Shown: positions 17,211 to 26,156 of the stretch, piece by piece
Position numbering within the stretch: the first letter of the stretch is position 1
How the letters are laid out: the number at the start of each line of letters is the position of its first letter
Source: UBA1258 sp963643225
Lineage (GTDB): Bacteria > Bacillota > Clostridia > Lachnospirales > Lachnospiraceae
Length of the DNA stretch: 64,000 nt
Reading direction: 5' to 3'
Assembly: GCA_963643225.1 (NCBI GenBank)
Contig: CAVIIX010000009.1
Location: forward strand, 1-64,000
Made by a program: the position numbers and the translations under genes
The notes under the pieces: generated by a model
Told to the model about the DNA's origin: nothing
Database searches by the model: none
What the model saw: the letters and a program-made list of their open reading frames with translations, nothing else

Positions 17211-17659
17211 ATAAGTCCTCCCGCCAGCACTCCCAGCGAAAGAAAGGGCAAGAAAGGAATTTCCGTATTTCTTTTTACTTTTTTAAATACATATAAAAGC
17301 AGACAGATAAGCCCTGATGACATCACGGAAAACACAAGCATTGCAAGCACTGAATATACCCCCACCACACTTCCAATAAAAAGTATTACAAGAGCATCTC
17401 CAGATCCAAACACTCCCGCCGTGCATTTTGAAAAGAGCAAAAAAAACAGTCCGGGAAACAAATCAAAAATAAGCTCATATTCCTTATCATTACAAAAATT
17501 AAGTCTTATAATCATCGCAAATAAAGTTGCCACCAGACATATATATCCGTTTATATGCCTGTATCTCATATCCTTTATTGTCATGGGCAGTAAAATCACC
17601 ATCAGCAATAACCATTGCCACATATCCAGGTTTCCCTTACTTAATTGCAAAAATAACAT
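17207..17659 (-). CDS. A24 family prepilin peptidase (TadV/CpaA-like)
   Basis: Small aspartic membrane protease of 150 residues that removes leaders from Flp-type prepilins. The two catalytic aspartates are visible in IKDMRYRHING and FGSGDALVIL (GxGD motif). Only the membrane catalytic part is present, without the N-methylase domain, as in TadV. GGAGAG lies upstream of the start. It overlaps the TadE-like gene upstream by 19 bp. Confidence 0.87.
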   Translation of the reverse strand: MLFLQLSKGNLDMWQWLLLMVILLPMTIKDMRYRHINGYICLVATLFAMIIRLNFCNDKEYELIFDLFPGLFFLLFSKCTAGVFGSGDALVILFIGSVVGVYSVLAMLVFSVMSSGLICLLLYVFKKVKRNTEIPFLPFLSLGVLAGGLI

Positions 17660-18417
17660 TGTCTTCTCTCTCCTTTTTCGCTTATTGGTATTTTATAAAC
17701 GTTAATCTTTAATTTGCTGCAGTCACTTTTATAATGGTATCTGTTGCCATAAGGGGTATAATATAAAACCCCTGTATTATCGGCCTTTTTACATTTTTCA
17801 CATTCATAATATTTAGCTCCGTCTTTGTTCCTTTTTTCTTTTATTTTTGAATAAAGACAGCTCTCTATCGTAGTCTTTATTGCGGCACAGTCTGTAGACG
17901 TATGATACACTTCAGTGCCATGAGTAATATATACATATTCATCCTCACCCTCTAATTTTGAATATCCAGTAAAGGTCTTTGAATAAAAGGAATTGGTTAA
18001 ATATATTTCTTCAAAATCAAGAATTTTTAAGGGTGAGTTTACGCAATAGGTTGCAATTATCTTTATTTCATCTTCACTTCCCGTTAAGGATAAAAGGCAT
18101 GTAAGTCTTTCAATTTTATCTCCGACATCACTTTTGTTTATAAGGCCTTTTACATATCCTTCACTGTAAGCAACCGTTTCCACTAAATTTAAAAGATTTT
18201 CTTTGGTTGAATCAGCCTCACCCGCAGCTGTATCTTTAACAGCCTCCAGTGCATAAGAATAATTTACTATCTTATTTCCTGCTTCATTTACAATCGCCCC
18301 CACTGCTGAATGAATTCTTAAAAGCTCCAAAATCCACATCATCGTATAAATAAAGGTAAAGGCAATCGGCAAAATTAAAAGAGCTTCAACCGTTGCAGAT
18401 GCTTTTGCTTTTTTCAT
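17641..18417 (-). CDS. TadE-like pilus protein with two His/Cys motifs
   Basis: The 258-residue protein has a TadE-type N terminus (KAKASATVEALLILPIAFTFIY). Its C-terminal region shows a duplicated pattern: HTSTDCAAIK followed by CEKC, then HYKSDCSKLK followed by CYFC. These cysteine and histidine groups could bind a metal or form disulfides outside the cell. The start codon follows a long hairpin (18427-18565) with no clear Shine-Dalgarno site. It sits between the DUF5702 gene and the prepilin peptidase. Confidence 0.72.
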   Translation of the reverse strand: MKKAKASATVEALLILPIAFTFIYTMMWILELLRIHSAVGAIVNEAGNKIVNYSYALEAVKDTAAGEADSTKENLLNLVETVAYSEGYVKGLINKSDVGDKIERLTCLLSLTGSEDEIKIIATYCVNSPLKILDFEEIYLTNSFYSKTFTGYSKLEGEDEYVYITHGTEVYHTSTDCAAIKTTIESCLYSKIKEKRNKDGAKYYECEKCKKADNTGVLYYTPYGNRYHYKSDCSKLKINVYKIPISEKGERRQCYFCN

Positions 18418-18426
18418 TTTTTTAAA

Positions 18427-18565
18427 GGGTAACAGCGATATCTTTCTCTGGGATGGGAGAGTGTGATTACCTGATATGTCCGGGAGAAATAATCCTTTCC
18501 TTTTATAGTCGTCTGCTATATAAAGAAATCACAATGTTTTTTTGAGAAAGACATCGCTGTTACCC
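18427..18565 (-). repeat. Long inverted repeat in the tad operon spacer (mRNA hairpin)
   Basis: Arms of 22 bp (18427-18448 and 18544-18565) match with one difference, around a 95-bp loop that holds a smaller GTGATT/AATCAC pairing and a TATAG/CTATA hairpin. In the minus-strand (sense) RNA the mismatch is a G-U wobble; in the other strand it would be an A-C mismatch. The element ends 9 bp before the TadE-like start codon, so it could control translation or processing. Confidence 0.7.
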
Positions 18566-18569
18566 CTTA

Positions 18570-19979
18570 TTAATCTCCTATAATATAATTTCGCTTTATC
18601 TGATAGCTGTAGCCGTAATCACTCACCACGTAGGCAGTCATTTCAACGGCGTCAAAGCAGTTGTCTAAAGAAAAATGTGTATTTTTTGAAATTTTTCTTA
18701 CATCCATGTCCACTACATTTAAAAACCTTTTAAGCAGAGTATCCGTATCGCTAAAATATAAAAGCACTCTTAAATACGCTTTATAATCAAGTCCTGCACC
18801 ATAATTTTCAGACTTATTTTTATTTGATCCAAATATTCCCGTACGCCATTCATCGTGGCTTTTAATTAAAGGTACCTTACCTCCAAACATTATCGTCTTT
18901 ACGTCACTTATACTTTCAAAATAACTCCAGACAGCCACAACCAGAGCCGTTAAAGCAGGTGCCAGTTCCGGCAGCGTCAAAAGTGCCATGGCAGTTTCCA
19001 CAATCGCATTAATTTCATTGATTCTTTCCGTATCCAGATACAAAGAAATCATGTTGGCAGCTTCCCTTATCAGTAAAATTTTATTTACTACCGCCTCTAA
19101 ATTATGGGAATCATTTAAATTTCCCTTTATTAAATACTCAACCTCATAGGATAAAGCCCTGTCATCGCTTTTATTAATGTAATTACTGCAGTAATTAAGA
19201 ACGTATTCTTTAAAGAAAAGCTGGTCTGTAAGGGCTTTTTCAAGCTCTGAATTTTCAAAATTTCCTTCATTTATTTCACGATTTTCAAGTAAAGAATCTT
19301 CATTTAAAACTGTTTTTGATACATCCTCAACGCTGTCCAATACAAGCCGTAATGTAGATAAGAAGGACAGCTCTTTTTCAGACAAAACCGAATCATCTAT
19401 TTCCTCAGTCCAGGGCTTAAATACCGGCGCAATTATTTCATCCAGATCTTCTTTCGTTTCCCTAACCAAAGATTCCACCGATTCACTGTTAATAAGTGTT
19501 TCCATTTCAGATGAAGCTGCCGTTTCATATAAAGAATTAATATATTCAATCCCGTATTTATATTTCATACAGGTAACCGCCTGATTAAAAACAGCCGCTC
19601 CGGAATTATCCGTTGCAAATCTCACTCTGTCAGTTTCTGCATTCACGCAGGATAGCTTAAGTAAATCCTTTCCGTTAATTAAGCCAAGTTTTTCTTCATC
19701 AAAATTATGGTTTAAAAAGCCTATGTAATGTTCTTCCGTTAAGGCAAGAGAATCGGCATTATATCCGTATCCAGAATCCACAAATATAAGATTAAATTCC
19801 TGCCACAGTTCCTTCTGATATTCAGCCATTACACTTTTAATCGATACCGCGGCTGCCTCTTTTGTCTTTTCCCTTAAAGCATTTTCTCTTGCTCCGTATA
19901 TAAGACCAATTATCAATGAAAGACATAAGGATAAAGCGATTGTAAAAAAAACAGTTACATATCCAGGCTTATAACGCAT
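18570..19979 (-). CDS. DUF5702-type Tad pilus protein
   Basis: Protein of about 469 residues with the N terminus RYKPGYVTVFFTIALSLCLS, a membrane helix, and a large extracytoplasmic helical domain. This fits the DUF5702 family of Lachnospiraceae Tad loci, which resemble TadG-like surface proteins. I choose the ATG at 19979, which overlaps the flp stop; a TTG start 24 bp upstream is also open. A long hairpin follows the gene. Confidence 0.72.
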   Translation of the reverse strand: MRYKPGYVTVFFTIALSLCLSLIIGLIYGARENALREKTKEAAAVSIKSVMAEYQKELWQEFNLIFVDSGYGYNADSLALTEEHYIGFLNHNFDEEKLGLINGKDLLKLSCVNAETDRVRFATDNSGAAVFNQAVTCMKYKYGIEYINSLYETAASSEMETLINSESVESLVRETKEDLDEIIAPVFKPWTEEIDDSVLSEKELSFLSTLRLVLDSVEDVSKTVLNEDSLLENREINEGNFENSELEKALTDQLFFKEYVLNYCSNYINKSDDRALSYEVEYLIKGNLNDSHNLEAVVNKILLIREAANMISLYLDTERINEINAIVETAMALLTLPELAPALTALVVAVWSYFESISDVKTIMFGGKVPLIKSHDEWRTGIFGSNKNKSENYGAGLDYKAYLRVLLYFSDTDTLLKRFLNVVDMDVRKISKNTHFSLDNCFDAVEMTAYVVSDYGYSYQIKRNYIIGD

Positions 19980-20136
19980 CTGTCTGGGTTGTGATTTTAT
20001 CAAACAAGGAATTTACAATTACAGTAATCTGAGACTTAAAAATAACTACAAGGGCCACAAGCACAACTATTATCAGGATTACTTCCACTGTCCCCATACC
20101 TCTTTCGTCCTTAAAAAACGCTTTGATTTTGTTCAT
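19969..20136 (-). CDS. flp: Flp-type (type IVb) major pilin
   Basis: A 55-residue pilin gene. The protein reads MNKIKAFFKDERGMGTVEVI, then a run of hydrophobic residues and a short polar tail ending in TQTDAL. The G-x-G-T-V-E-V segment is the prepilin cleavage site with the Glu of type IVb pilins. AAGGAGG lies 7 bp before the ATG. It sits between tadC and the DUF5702 gene, as expected for the structural pilin. The product would be exported and polymerised by the Tad machine. Confidence 0.88.
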   Translation of the reverse strand: MNKIKAFFKDERGMGTVEVILIIVVLVALVVIFKSQITVIVNSLFDKITTQTDAL

Positions 20137-20154
20137 TATCTTTCCTCCTTATTT

Positions 20155-21342
20155 CTATAGGCTAAAAAAAGCCGGAACCATTATCATAATTAATACATCT
20201 ATCAATAAAAGCATCATGGGAAGTAAAAGCTTCGTGCCTGCTTCTTCTCCAAGCTTTATTGCTCTCTGTTTTCTATTCGTATAGGCTTTATCCAATTCTT
20301 CACTCAGTAAATCCTTTAATTTACTGCTTCCCTTTTTAAGGTTCTGACTCAAAAGTGCTGTGAATCGAATAAGCTCATTCACTCCAGTCCGTTCTCCAAA
20401 ATGCTTGTACACAAGCCCTTCAGACACCCCGCTGTGAAGCTCGTTAACCGATACTCCCATTTCCCTGTATAAAGGATTATCTATTTCTTTTTTTATGAGT
20501 CCTTCTTCATAAATCCGTATAAAAATATTTCTAAGGGTCATGCCGGTAGCAAGATACAGGCTCATCTTTGACACAAGCACCGGATATTCAGTTAAAATCT
20601 GTTTCTTCCTTTTTTCGGATTTCTTTATTTCATCCCGTTTGTTTCCAAGTATCAGCAATACTGACGCAGCAGGGCCCAATAATAAAATCAATGGATTTCT
20701 TTCTTTGGCCGGTACCCTGTAACTGACACTTTTTCCATCTACTTCCCTAGGAAGTGTAACCCCGTCGTCAGTTACATTTTCATCGGCTCCAAGCATAGCC
20801 TGGATTTCCGATTTATATACTCTGGCCTTTACACTTAAGTCCGCATCCACTCGGACTTTTATCGAAAATGAATTTGAAAATTCGTAATAGGAATATTTTA
20901 TTTTTATCGTTTCGATAAATTCATTGGCATTAAGTATTTCTCCAGTGTCTGAAAGATTTCCCTTTCCTTTAGTTTCGTATGAAAAGGCAAAGGGATAACC
21001 ATCAATTTTTTCAGGAAAACTTAAATCCTTTGAAACCTTTGTAAGATCGGTATTTTGATTAAGGAGACACTTTATTAAAGCTTCTCTTACCGTCTTTTCA
21101 AATTCCTTTATTTCAGCATCCGTATATTTCCTTTCATTAACAGTTACCTCTATATCCTGAATCAAAACTCCCTCTATACAGGCGTCAAGCCTTTCGCTTG
21201 TCTTTCCTTCCCCAGGCTCTGCAAAAGAAAAAGAATAGTCATCCATTTCCTTTGCATCCGAGCCTGACAGGAAATATAGAGTAAAAGTTAGAACAAGTAA
21301 CAACATTATTTCTTTAAACAGTTTGCTCTTATAAAACTTCAT
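20155..21342 (-). CDS. TadC-like pilus membrane protein with extracytoplasmic domain
   Basis: Type II secretion F-domain protein, 395 residues. A first membrane helix (IMLLLVLTFTLYFLSG) is followed by an extracytoplasmic region of about 180 residues, a second helix (PLILLLGPAASVLLILG), the conserved cytoplasmic F domain (LVSKMSLYLATGMTLRNIF) and a C-terminal helix. The added N-terminal domain is longer than in proteobacterial TadC. It overlaps tadB by 4 bp (ATGA). Confidence 0.8.
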   Translation of the reverse strand: MKFYKSKLFKEIMLLLVLTFTLYFLSGSDAKEMDDYSFSFAEPGEGKTSERLDACIEGVLIQDIEVTVNERKYTDAEIKEFEKTVREALIKCLLNQNTDLTKVSKDLSFPEKIDGYPFAFSYETKGKGNLSDTGEILNANEFIETIKIKYSYYEFSNSFSIKVRVDADLSVKARVYKSEIQAMLGADENVTDDGVTLPREVDGKSVSYRVPAKERNPLILLLGPAASVLLILGNKRDEIKKSEKRKKQILTEYPVLVSKMSLYLATGMTLRNIFIRIYEEGLIKKEIDNPLYREMGVSVNELHSGVSEGLVYKHFGERTGVNELIRFTALLSQNLKKGSSKLKDLLSEELDKAYTNRKQRAIKLGEEAGTKLLLPMMLLLIDVLIMIMVPAFFSL

Positions 21343-22076
21343 ACCTTTATTTTTATTATCTTTTCTCCAATGACTGCTGCCCCTATGTAAATTAAGAGGC
21401 AGACAGTCATGAAGATCCTCCCTTTGACGCCAGCGTACAGGGCGTCAAAATATCCTTCAGAGGTAACCTCCAAATAAAGCAGTATTATAAAAGGCATGCC
21501 TTCCATAACCCTCAACTCCAGCTTCTTTTCTGATAAAATCACATCAATTTCCTTGTCAACACAAATCGATGAGCGAATTCTTTCTGCTGTATTTATCAGT
21601 ACCTCTGTGATATTTCCACCGTTTCGTTTAGCCGATTTTAAAACCTCACTAAACATTAAAATTTCCTTTTCCCTGCTTCTTTTTGCAAGGTCTTCCATAA
21701 GCTCTTCAATTGTAAGGTTTATATCAAGCCCTTTTTTTATTCGCATTATTTCAGACGCCATTAGGCTTTCCTCTCCATAAAAAAGCTTTATGTCTTTATA
21801 GCTTTCAATAAAGGCATTTTCAAGTGAATATCCGGACTTCATGTTTATACTTACGCTTAAAAGAGTCTCAGAAAATTCCTCGGTAAGCTTCTTTTTTCTT
21901 TTGCCTATAAGATTTTTTGTGTAAAGCTCTTTATATAAAAGAAAAAGCGGAAGCGTTATTATAAACATCTTTACTGACCTGTAGAAAAAATATGAAAAAG
22001 CGATAGTCAGTATCAAATATGTTCCTATGCATTTAACAAAATCCAGTACTTTGAACTTATATTTTTCATAGTCCAT
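21339..22076 (-). CDS. TadB-like pilus membrane protein
   Basis: Type II secretion F-domain protein of 245 residues that forms the inner-membrane platform of the Tad machine with TadC. Two N-terminal hydrophobic segments precede the F domain (SETLLSVSINMKSGYSLENAFIESY), and one or two helices close the protein. It overlaps tadA by 11 bp and tadC by 4 bp. Confidence 0.82.
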   Translation of the reverse strand: MDYEKYKFKVLDFVKCIGTYLILTIAFSYFFYRSVKMFIITLPLFLLYKELYTKNLIGKRKKKLTEEFSETLLSVSINMKSGYSLENAFIESYKDIKLFYGEESLMASEIMRIKKGLDINLTIEELMEDLAKRSREKEILMFSEVLKSAKRNGGNITEVLINTAERIRSSICVDKEIDVILSEKKLELRVMEGMPFIILLYLEVTSEGYFDALYAGVKGRIFMTVCLLIYIGAAVIGEKIIKIKV

Positions 22077-23268
22077 TTCCGCTTTCCCAATCCTTTAATT
22101 TTCTTAAATCCTGAAGATCCCCTGTTTTAACAAGGCAATCTCCCTGCCATTTATATAAAGTATTTAATTTAATTTCACCCTCTGACATTTCCCCTACTTC
22201 GGTTATTTCAAGCACCACTCTTTTTTTGTTTCTAAGACGCCCTAAATGAATAAAAATGTCTATTGCACTTGCTATCTGGCCTCTTACCGCAGAAAGCGGT
22301 ATATCCATACCCGTAAGCACCATGGTCTCAAGTCGTGAAATCATATCCTTTGGAGAATTCCCATGTCCCGTTGATAAAGAACCGTCATGGCCTGTGTTCA
22401 TGGCCTGGAGCATATCTACCGCTTCGGCCCCTCTTACTTCTCCCACAATTACTCTGTCAGGGCGCATACGTAGAGCCGTTTTAATCAAATCCCGTATTTC
22501 TATTGGGTCGCAGCCCTCCGAATTTTTGTTTCTTGTTTCAAGCTTTACTATGTTAAGGGCATCCAAAAGCTGAAGCTCAGCCGAATCCTCGATTGTAATA
22601 ATGCGTTCATCCTTTGGAATGTACTGTGACAGTGCATTTAAAAAGGTTGTTTTCCCAGAGCCCGTTCCTCCCGAAATAAAAATGTTATATTTAGCCGCCA
22701 CCAGCTCCTTTAGAAAATCCGCCGCCTCTTTTGAAAGGGTTTTTAGCTCCACAAGACGGGTCATTGTTATAGGTGTGTTAGGGAAGCGGCGGATTGTTAC
22801 AATCGGACCGTTAATTGCAACAGGTGGAAGTACGATATTTACTCTTTCCCCGGTTGCAAGCCTTGCATCCTGTATGGGGCTTGCTTCATTAACCGTTCGA
22901 TTACAGCCTGCCACAATTGCCTGAATTACGTCCTCAAGCTTTTCTTTTGACTCAAAGGTTTTATCTGACTGGGTAATTACACCATTCTTTTCGATAAACA
23001 ACGAATCTTTTCCATTAATCATGATTTCCGTTACGGATTCATCTTCCAAATATTCCTGAATAACATCGAATTTCTTAAGTGAATTAAAAACTTCGCTACG
23101 TAAGAGAATTGTTTCCTGAAAGGAAAGGCTTTCCCTTTCCTTTAAATTTATTAATGCGCTGTCGATTGCTTCGTATATTTCTTCTTCCGAAAGCTCCCTT
23201 TCATAATCAAGAGACTCCACAACGCTTTTATTTAACATATGCTTAACTTCTTCAAACCGGTCATTCAT
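22066..23268 (-). CDS. tadA: TadA/CpaF family pilus assembly ATPase
   Basis: Motor ATPase of the Tad secretion system, 400 residues. Walker A is GGTGSGKTTF (about 200-209), followed by the Asp box ERIITIEDSAELQL and the His box/Walker B region MRPDRVIVGEVRGAEAVDMLQAMNTGHDGS. I start at MNDRFEEVKH (ATG at 23268), which has GGTGG upstream and overlaps the tadZ stop; a TTG 18 bp further up is open but lacks such a site. It powers assembly of the Flp pilus. Confidence 0.92.
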   Translation of the reverse strand: MNDRFEEVKHMLNKSVVESLDYERELSEEEIYEAIDSALINLKERESLSFQETILLRSEVFNSLKKFDVIQEYLEDESVTEIMINGKDSLFIEKNGVITQSDKTFESKEKLEDVIQAIVAGCNRTVNEASPIQDARLATGERVNIVLPPVAINGPIVTIRRFPNTPITMTRLVELKTLSKEAADFLKELVAAKYNIFISGGTGSGKTTFLNALSQYIPKDERIITIEDSAELQLLDALNIVKLETRNKNSEGCDPIEIRDLIKTALRMRPDRVIVGEVRGAEAVDMLQAMNTGHDGSLSTGHGNSPKDMISRLETMVLTGMDIPLSAVRGQIASAIDIFIHLGRLRNKKRVVLEITEVGEMSEGEIKLNTLYKWQGDCLVKTGDLQDLRKLKDWESGNGL

Positions 23269-24247
23269 TTTCACCACCGCTTTCAAAATTAAGTATCTTT
23301 CTTATATAATCCGCAAGCTCAGAATAAGGAAGCATTTCAAAATCCTTTGGAATCTCCTTAAACCTTGGGAGCTTTAAATTTTCCGTCTTATCAAGTATTT
23401 CTTCATAAGCATAAGCTCTTAACAGATTTTCATACTGGGCTACCTTCGCTGCCGCCGTTCGGTCTTCATCCATAAGTGTGTAAATATGGCTGCACATTTT
23501 TAAAATGTCCAAAAGCCCGTTTACCTGCTCCGATAAATCAAGGATTATGTATTCATAGTCCGTTTTCTTTAAAAGATTAATAAAAAGTTTCTTCCACTGT
23601 TCCTTGCTCACTTCCGAACATTTAATATAGGTCTTGACAGGAGATACATAGTCTAAATTTCCTATCTTTTCCTTCATGGCATCGATTCTCATGGAAAGCC
23701 TTGCTTCATTGCACTCACTGAAATACACTAAATCAAGCAGATCCGTCTGCTCTAGGGAGCGACACAGGGTTTCAAAACCCGAAAAGCATTCAAAATTCAA
23801 ATATAAAACCTTCTTTTCTTTTGCAAGAATCTGTCCAAGTGTTAAAGCAAAGGTTGTCTGAAAGCATCTTTTAACCGGTGTATATACACCTATCAGCCTG
23901 CAGCTTTCGTTTTCTTTATCTGTATCTTCCTTTACGCCCTCCTCCATGCACATAGCTAAAATTTCTTTTAAAATTCGGTCACATGACTGATACTTATAAA
24001 TTGCTGATTCTTTATTTTCCTCCGAAAGAAAAATTTTCCTTCCGATATTTTTATTTTCCCCGTACTCAAAGTCTTCTTCCATCAGGGCTATATCTGCCCT
24101 TGTGCCTTTTAGAAAATCCTTAAAAGCCCTGCTTTCCGTAAAAAGAAAAATCGAATAACCCGATTCAAGTTCCTTAAGCACGTACTCATACATTCGCTTA
24201 ATATATGCAGAATCATTCCCGCATAAAGCCAGTACACCCTTGTTCAT
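23261..24247 (-). CDS. TadZ/CpaE-like pilus localisation protein
   Basis: First gene of the Tad operon, 328 residues. It resembles TadZ/CpaE: an N-terminal receiver-like segment (about 1-100) and a MinD/ParA-like part (from about 125). The P-loop position reads GVYTPVKRCFQTTFA, without the lysines of a deviant Walker A, so it is probably not an active ATPase. In other systems it places the Tad machine in the cell. AAGGAGATTGA precedes the ATG. Confidence 0.75.
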   Translation of the reverse strand: MNKGVLALCGNDSAYIKRMYEYVLKELESGYSIFLFTESRAFKDFLKGTRADIALMEEDFEYGENKNIGRKIFLSEENKESAIYKYQSCDRILKEILAMCMEEGVKEDTDKENESCRLIGVYTPVKRCFQTTFALTLGQILAKEKKVLYLNFECFSGFETLCRSLEQTDLLDLVYFSECNEARLSMRIDAMKEKIGNLDYVSPVKTYIKCSEVSKEQWKKLFINLLKKTDYEYIILDLSEQVNGLLDILKMCSHIYTLMDEDRTAAAKVAQYENLLRAYAYEEILDKTENLKLPRFKEIPKDFEMLPYSELADYIRKILNFESGGENE

Positions 24248-24565
24248 TCAATCTCCTTACTGCTGATTCCGTAATTGGAAAAAAGTATCTGACCCATCGT
24301 CAGAAGAGTGTTCGTTAAAACGAACATTCTTTAGCCGCTTGTCTTCCGGCGTTTAAATTTCTCATAACCGTGTTCGGTTGTTGTTTGTGATTCTAAGACC
24401 TATTTCCTGATTTGTAAATACTTATTTCTTCAAAAAATTATTTTTGTTAAAATTTCTGAATTTTAAAAAATCAAGCGGCTTTCAAAGACTCAAACCGCTT
24501 GATTTTACTGAAGTTTTAAATGTCAAAAGAAAATTTGTTCATCTTTTTTCTTTCTTATGTTTATG
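24248..24565. other. Spacer between flagellin operon and tad operon
   Basis: Gene-free stretch of 318 bp that must hold the tad promoter. Visible are the flagellin terminator (24464-24506), a perfect 8-bp dyad TGTTCGTT-AA-AACGAACA (24309-24326) in the tad leader, and AT-rich sequence in between. I looked for class I and class II c-di-GMP riboswitch cores in the leader and did not find their conserved strings. Confidence 0.5.
24464..24506 (-). terminator. Terminator of the flagellin operon
   Basis: The stem AAATCAAGCGG/CCGCTTGATTT (24468-24478 with 24495-24505) is perfect over 11 bp and is followed by TTTTTT on the minus strand. It lies 60 bp after the FliS-like stop. Confidence 0.85.
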
Positions 24566-25042
24566 TTATATCAAAATTCCCCTGTTTAATTCCTTATTCG
24601 ATACGTTGTTTACCTGACTGTTGCGTCCGTAGGTGAAGCCGTTATAAACAGTTTCCGTATGCTCCATAACAGGTCCTGAAGTGTCCCTTTTAGCTACCTC
24701 TCTATAGGCATCCCTCAACTTTGATAATATACTTTCTACGTGATAAAGACATCCCTTATCGTAGTCAAGAAAGGCTTTTGTAAGCTCGCCGCTGCAGAAA
24801 ATGTAAAGCTTTAAAAGATTGTGACCTATTTCAGTTGAGGTATCAAGAGAATCCATAAGCTCCTTTAGGGTGTCTCTTATTCTTCCGATTTCGATTCTTG
24901 CACCCTTAAAGTCTGCGCCTTCAATGCAGGCAATGGCATCCTTTATATAGACAATGCCTATGTCGTAAAGCACCACAACCATTTCAGTTTTGTTTGCAGC
25001 TGCTACTCTCTGAGTAAAATCCTGTATGCATTCTTTAGTCAT
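24566..25042 (-). CDS. FliS-like flagellin export chaperone
   Basis: Helical protein of 158 residues. The region QRVAAANKTEMVVVLYDIGIVYIKDAI and the later FLDYDKGCLYHVESILSKLRDAY match the FliS family, which binds the C terminus of flagellin and keeps it unfolded for export. It has a C-terminal extension beyond the usual length of about 130 residues. It starts 7 bp after the flagellin stop in the same direction. Confidence 0.75.
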   Translation of the reverse strand: MTKECIQDFTQRVAAANKTEMVVVLYDIGIVYIKDAIACIEGADFKGARIEIGRIRDTLKELMDSLDTSTEIGHNLLKLYIFCSGELTKAFLDYDKGCLYHVESILSKLRDAYREVAKRDTSGPVMEHTETVYNGFTYGRNSQVNNVSNKELNRGILI

Positions 25043-25049
25043 AAATCAC

Positions 25050-26153
25050 CTACTGTAATAACTGAAGTACTGAAGAAGGTCTTTCATTTGCCTGAGCAAC
25101 CATGCTGGTGCTGGCCTGTACCAAAACCTGATAGGTTGTGTACTCAGTCATTTCATCTGCCATGTCAACGTCCATAATACGTGAATATGCTGCTGTCATG
25201 TTTTCTTCAGAAATATCAAGTGTGCTTACAGTATGTTCAAATCTGTTCTGATATGCGCCAAGACGGCTTCTTGCTTCGTTTATATAATTTAAGGCATCTC
25301 CCATCTGTCCTAAAAATTCCTCCGAATTTTCAAGAGTAGTGCAGTCAAGCTTTTCGATACCAAGAGTACGTAAGCTGATGGTAGCAATTCTTACTCCAAG
25401 CTCCTGTCCGGTGCTTGTACCTATCTGTACGTTCATGGCACCAAGACCTGTAATGTCTATTTTGATTTCAGTCTGGGAAGTAATGCTGTCCTTTACCTGA
25501 AACTCCATTTCAAAGCCGTTAGGTGCAGTTACAATAATGCTGTCCTTTTTAACTTTTGCTTCACTTCCTGTAGGGAAATTGTCTCCAAAAGAAACCTTAA
25601 AGCTCGCTTCATCGATGTTTCCGTCCGCATCCAAAGTAGCAGTTAATGAATTAAATACATAATCACCGCTTCTTACATCATCGCTGTAGGTAGAAACCTT
25701 TAAATTAATGTTGTCTGTATAACCTCTTACGTCAAAATTTCCGTTTAATAAAACAGAACCGTTATACATTGTGGTATCTGCCACTCTTTCAATTTCCGCC
25801 TTAAGCTGTGTAATTTCGGCATCAATCATGGAACGGTCGCTGTCATCAAGGGTGCCGTTGCAGGCCTTTGTTGCAAGCTGGTTCATTCTCTGAAGCATTT
25901 CTTCGATTTCAGTCAAAGCACCTTCTGCAATTTCAATTACCGAAATGCCTTCATTTGAATTTTCATTTGCCACATCAAGGCTTCTGATCTGGGCGTTCAT
26001 TCTCTTTGCCATTGCAAGACCTGAAGCATTGTCCTTGGCATGATTAATCTTTAAGCCCGAAGACAGTCTTTCGATTGAATTCGTAAGCTTATTATCGTTT
26101 TTATTAAGAGTGTTGTTTGCAATCATTGCCGAAACGTTATAATTAATTCTCAT
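25050..26153 (-). CDS. Flagellin
   Basis: Structural protein of the flagellar filament, 367 residues. Both conserved ends are present: the N-terminal D0/D1 part (MRINYNVSAMIANNTL, RLSSGLKINHAKDNASGLAM) and the C-terminal part (SRLGAYQNRFEHTV, ARIMD-like SRIMDVDMADEMTE). The central variable region is short. The C terminus RPSSVLQLLQ differs from the usual NQVLQLL only slightly. It is exported by the flagellar type III system, whose genes are elsewhere. It lies 3 bp after the DUF6240-type gene. Confidence 0.95.
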   Translation of the reverse strand: MRINYNVSAMIANNTLNKNDNKLTNSIERLSSGLKINHAKDNASGLAMAKRMNAQIRSLDVANENSNEGISVIEIAEGALTEIEEMLQRMNQLATKACNGTLDDSDRSMIDAEITQLKAEIERVADTTMYNGSVLLNGNFDVRGYTDNINLKVSTYSDDVRSGDYVFNSLTATLDADGNIDEASFKVSFGDNFPTGSEAKVKKDSIIVTAPNGFEMEFQVKDSITSQTEIKIDITGLGAMNVQIGTSTGQELGVRIATISLRTLGIEKLDCTTLENSEEFLGQMGDALNYINEARSRLGAYQNRFEHTVSTLDISEENMTAAYSRIMDVDMADEMTEYTTYQVLVQASTSMVAQANERPSSVLQLLQ

Positions 26154-26156
26154 ATA

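Noticed and set aside
24248..24465. c-di-GMP riboswitch in the tad leader
   Set aside because: The dyads looked promising, but the conserved GEMM strings (such as CACGCACAGGGCAAACC-like and GCGACGCAAAGCC-like) are not present.
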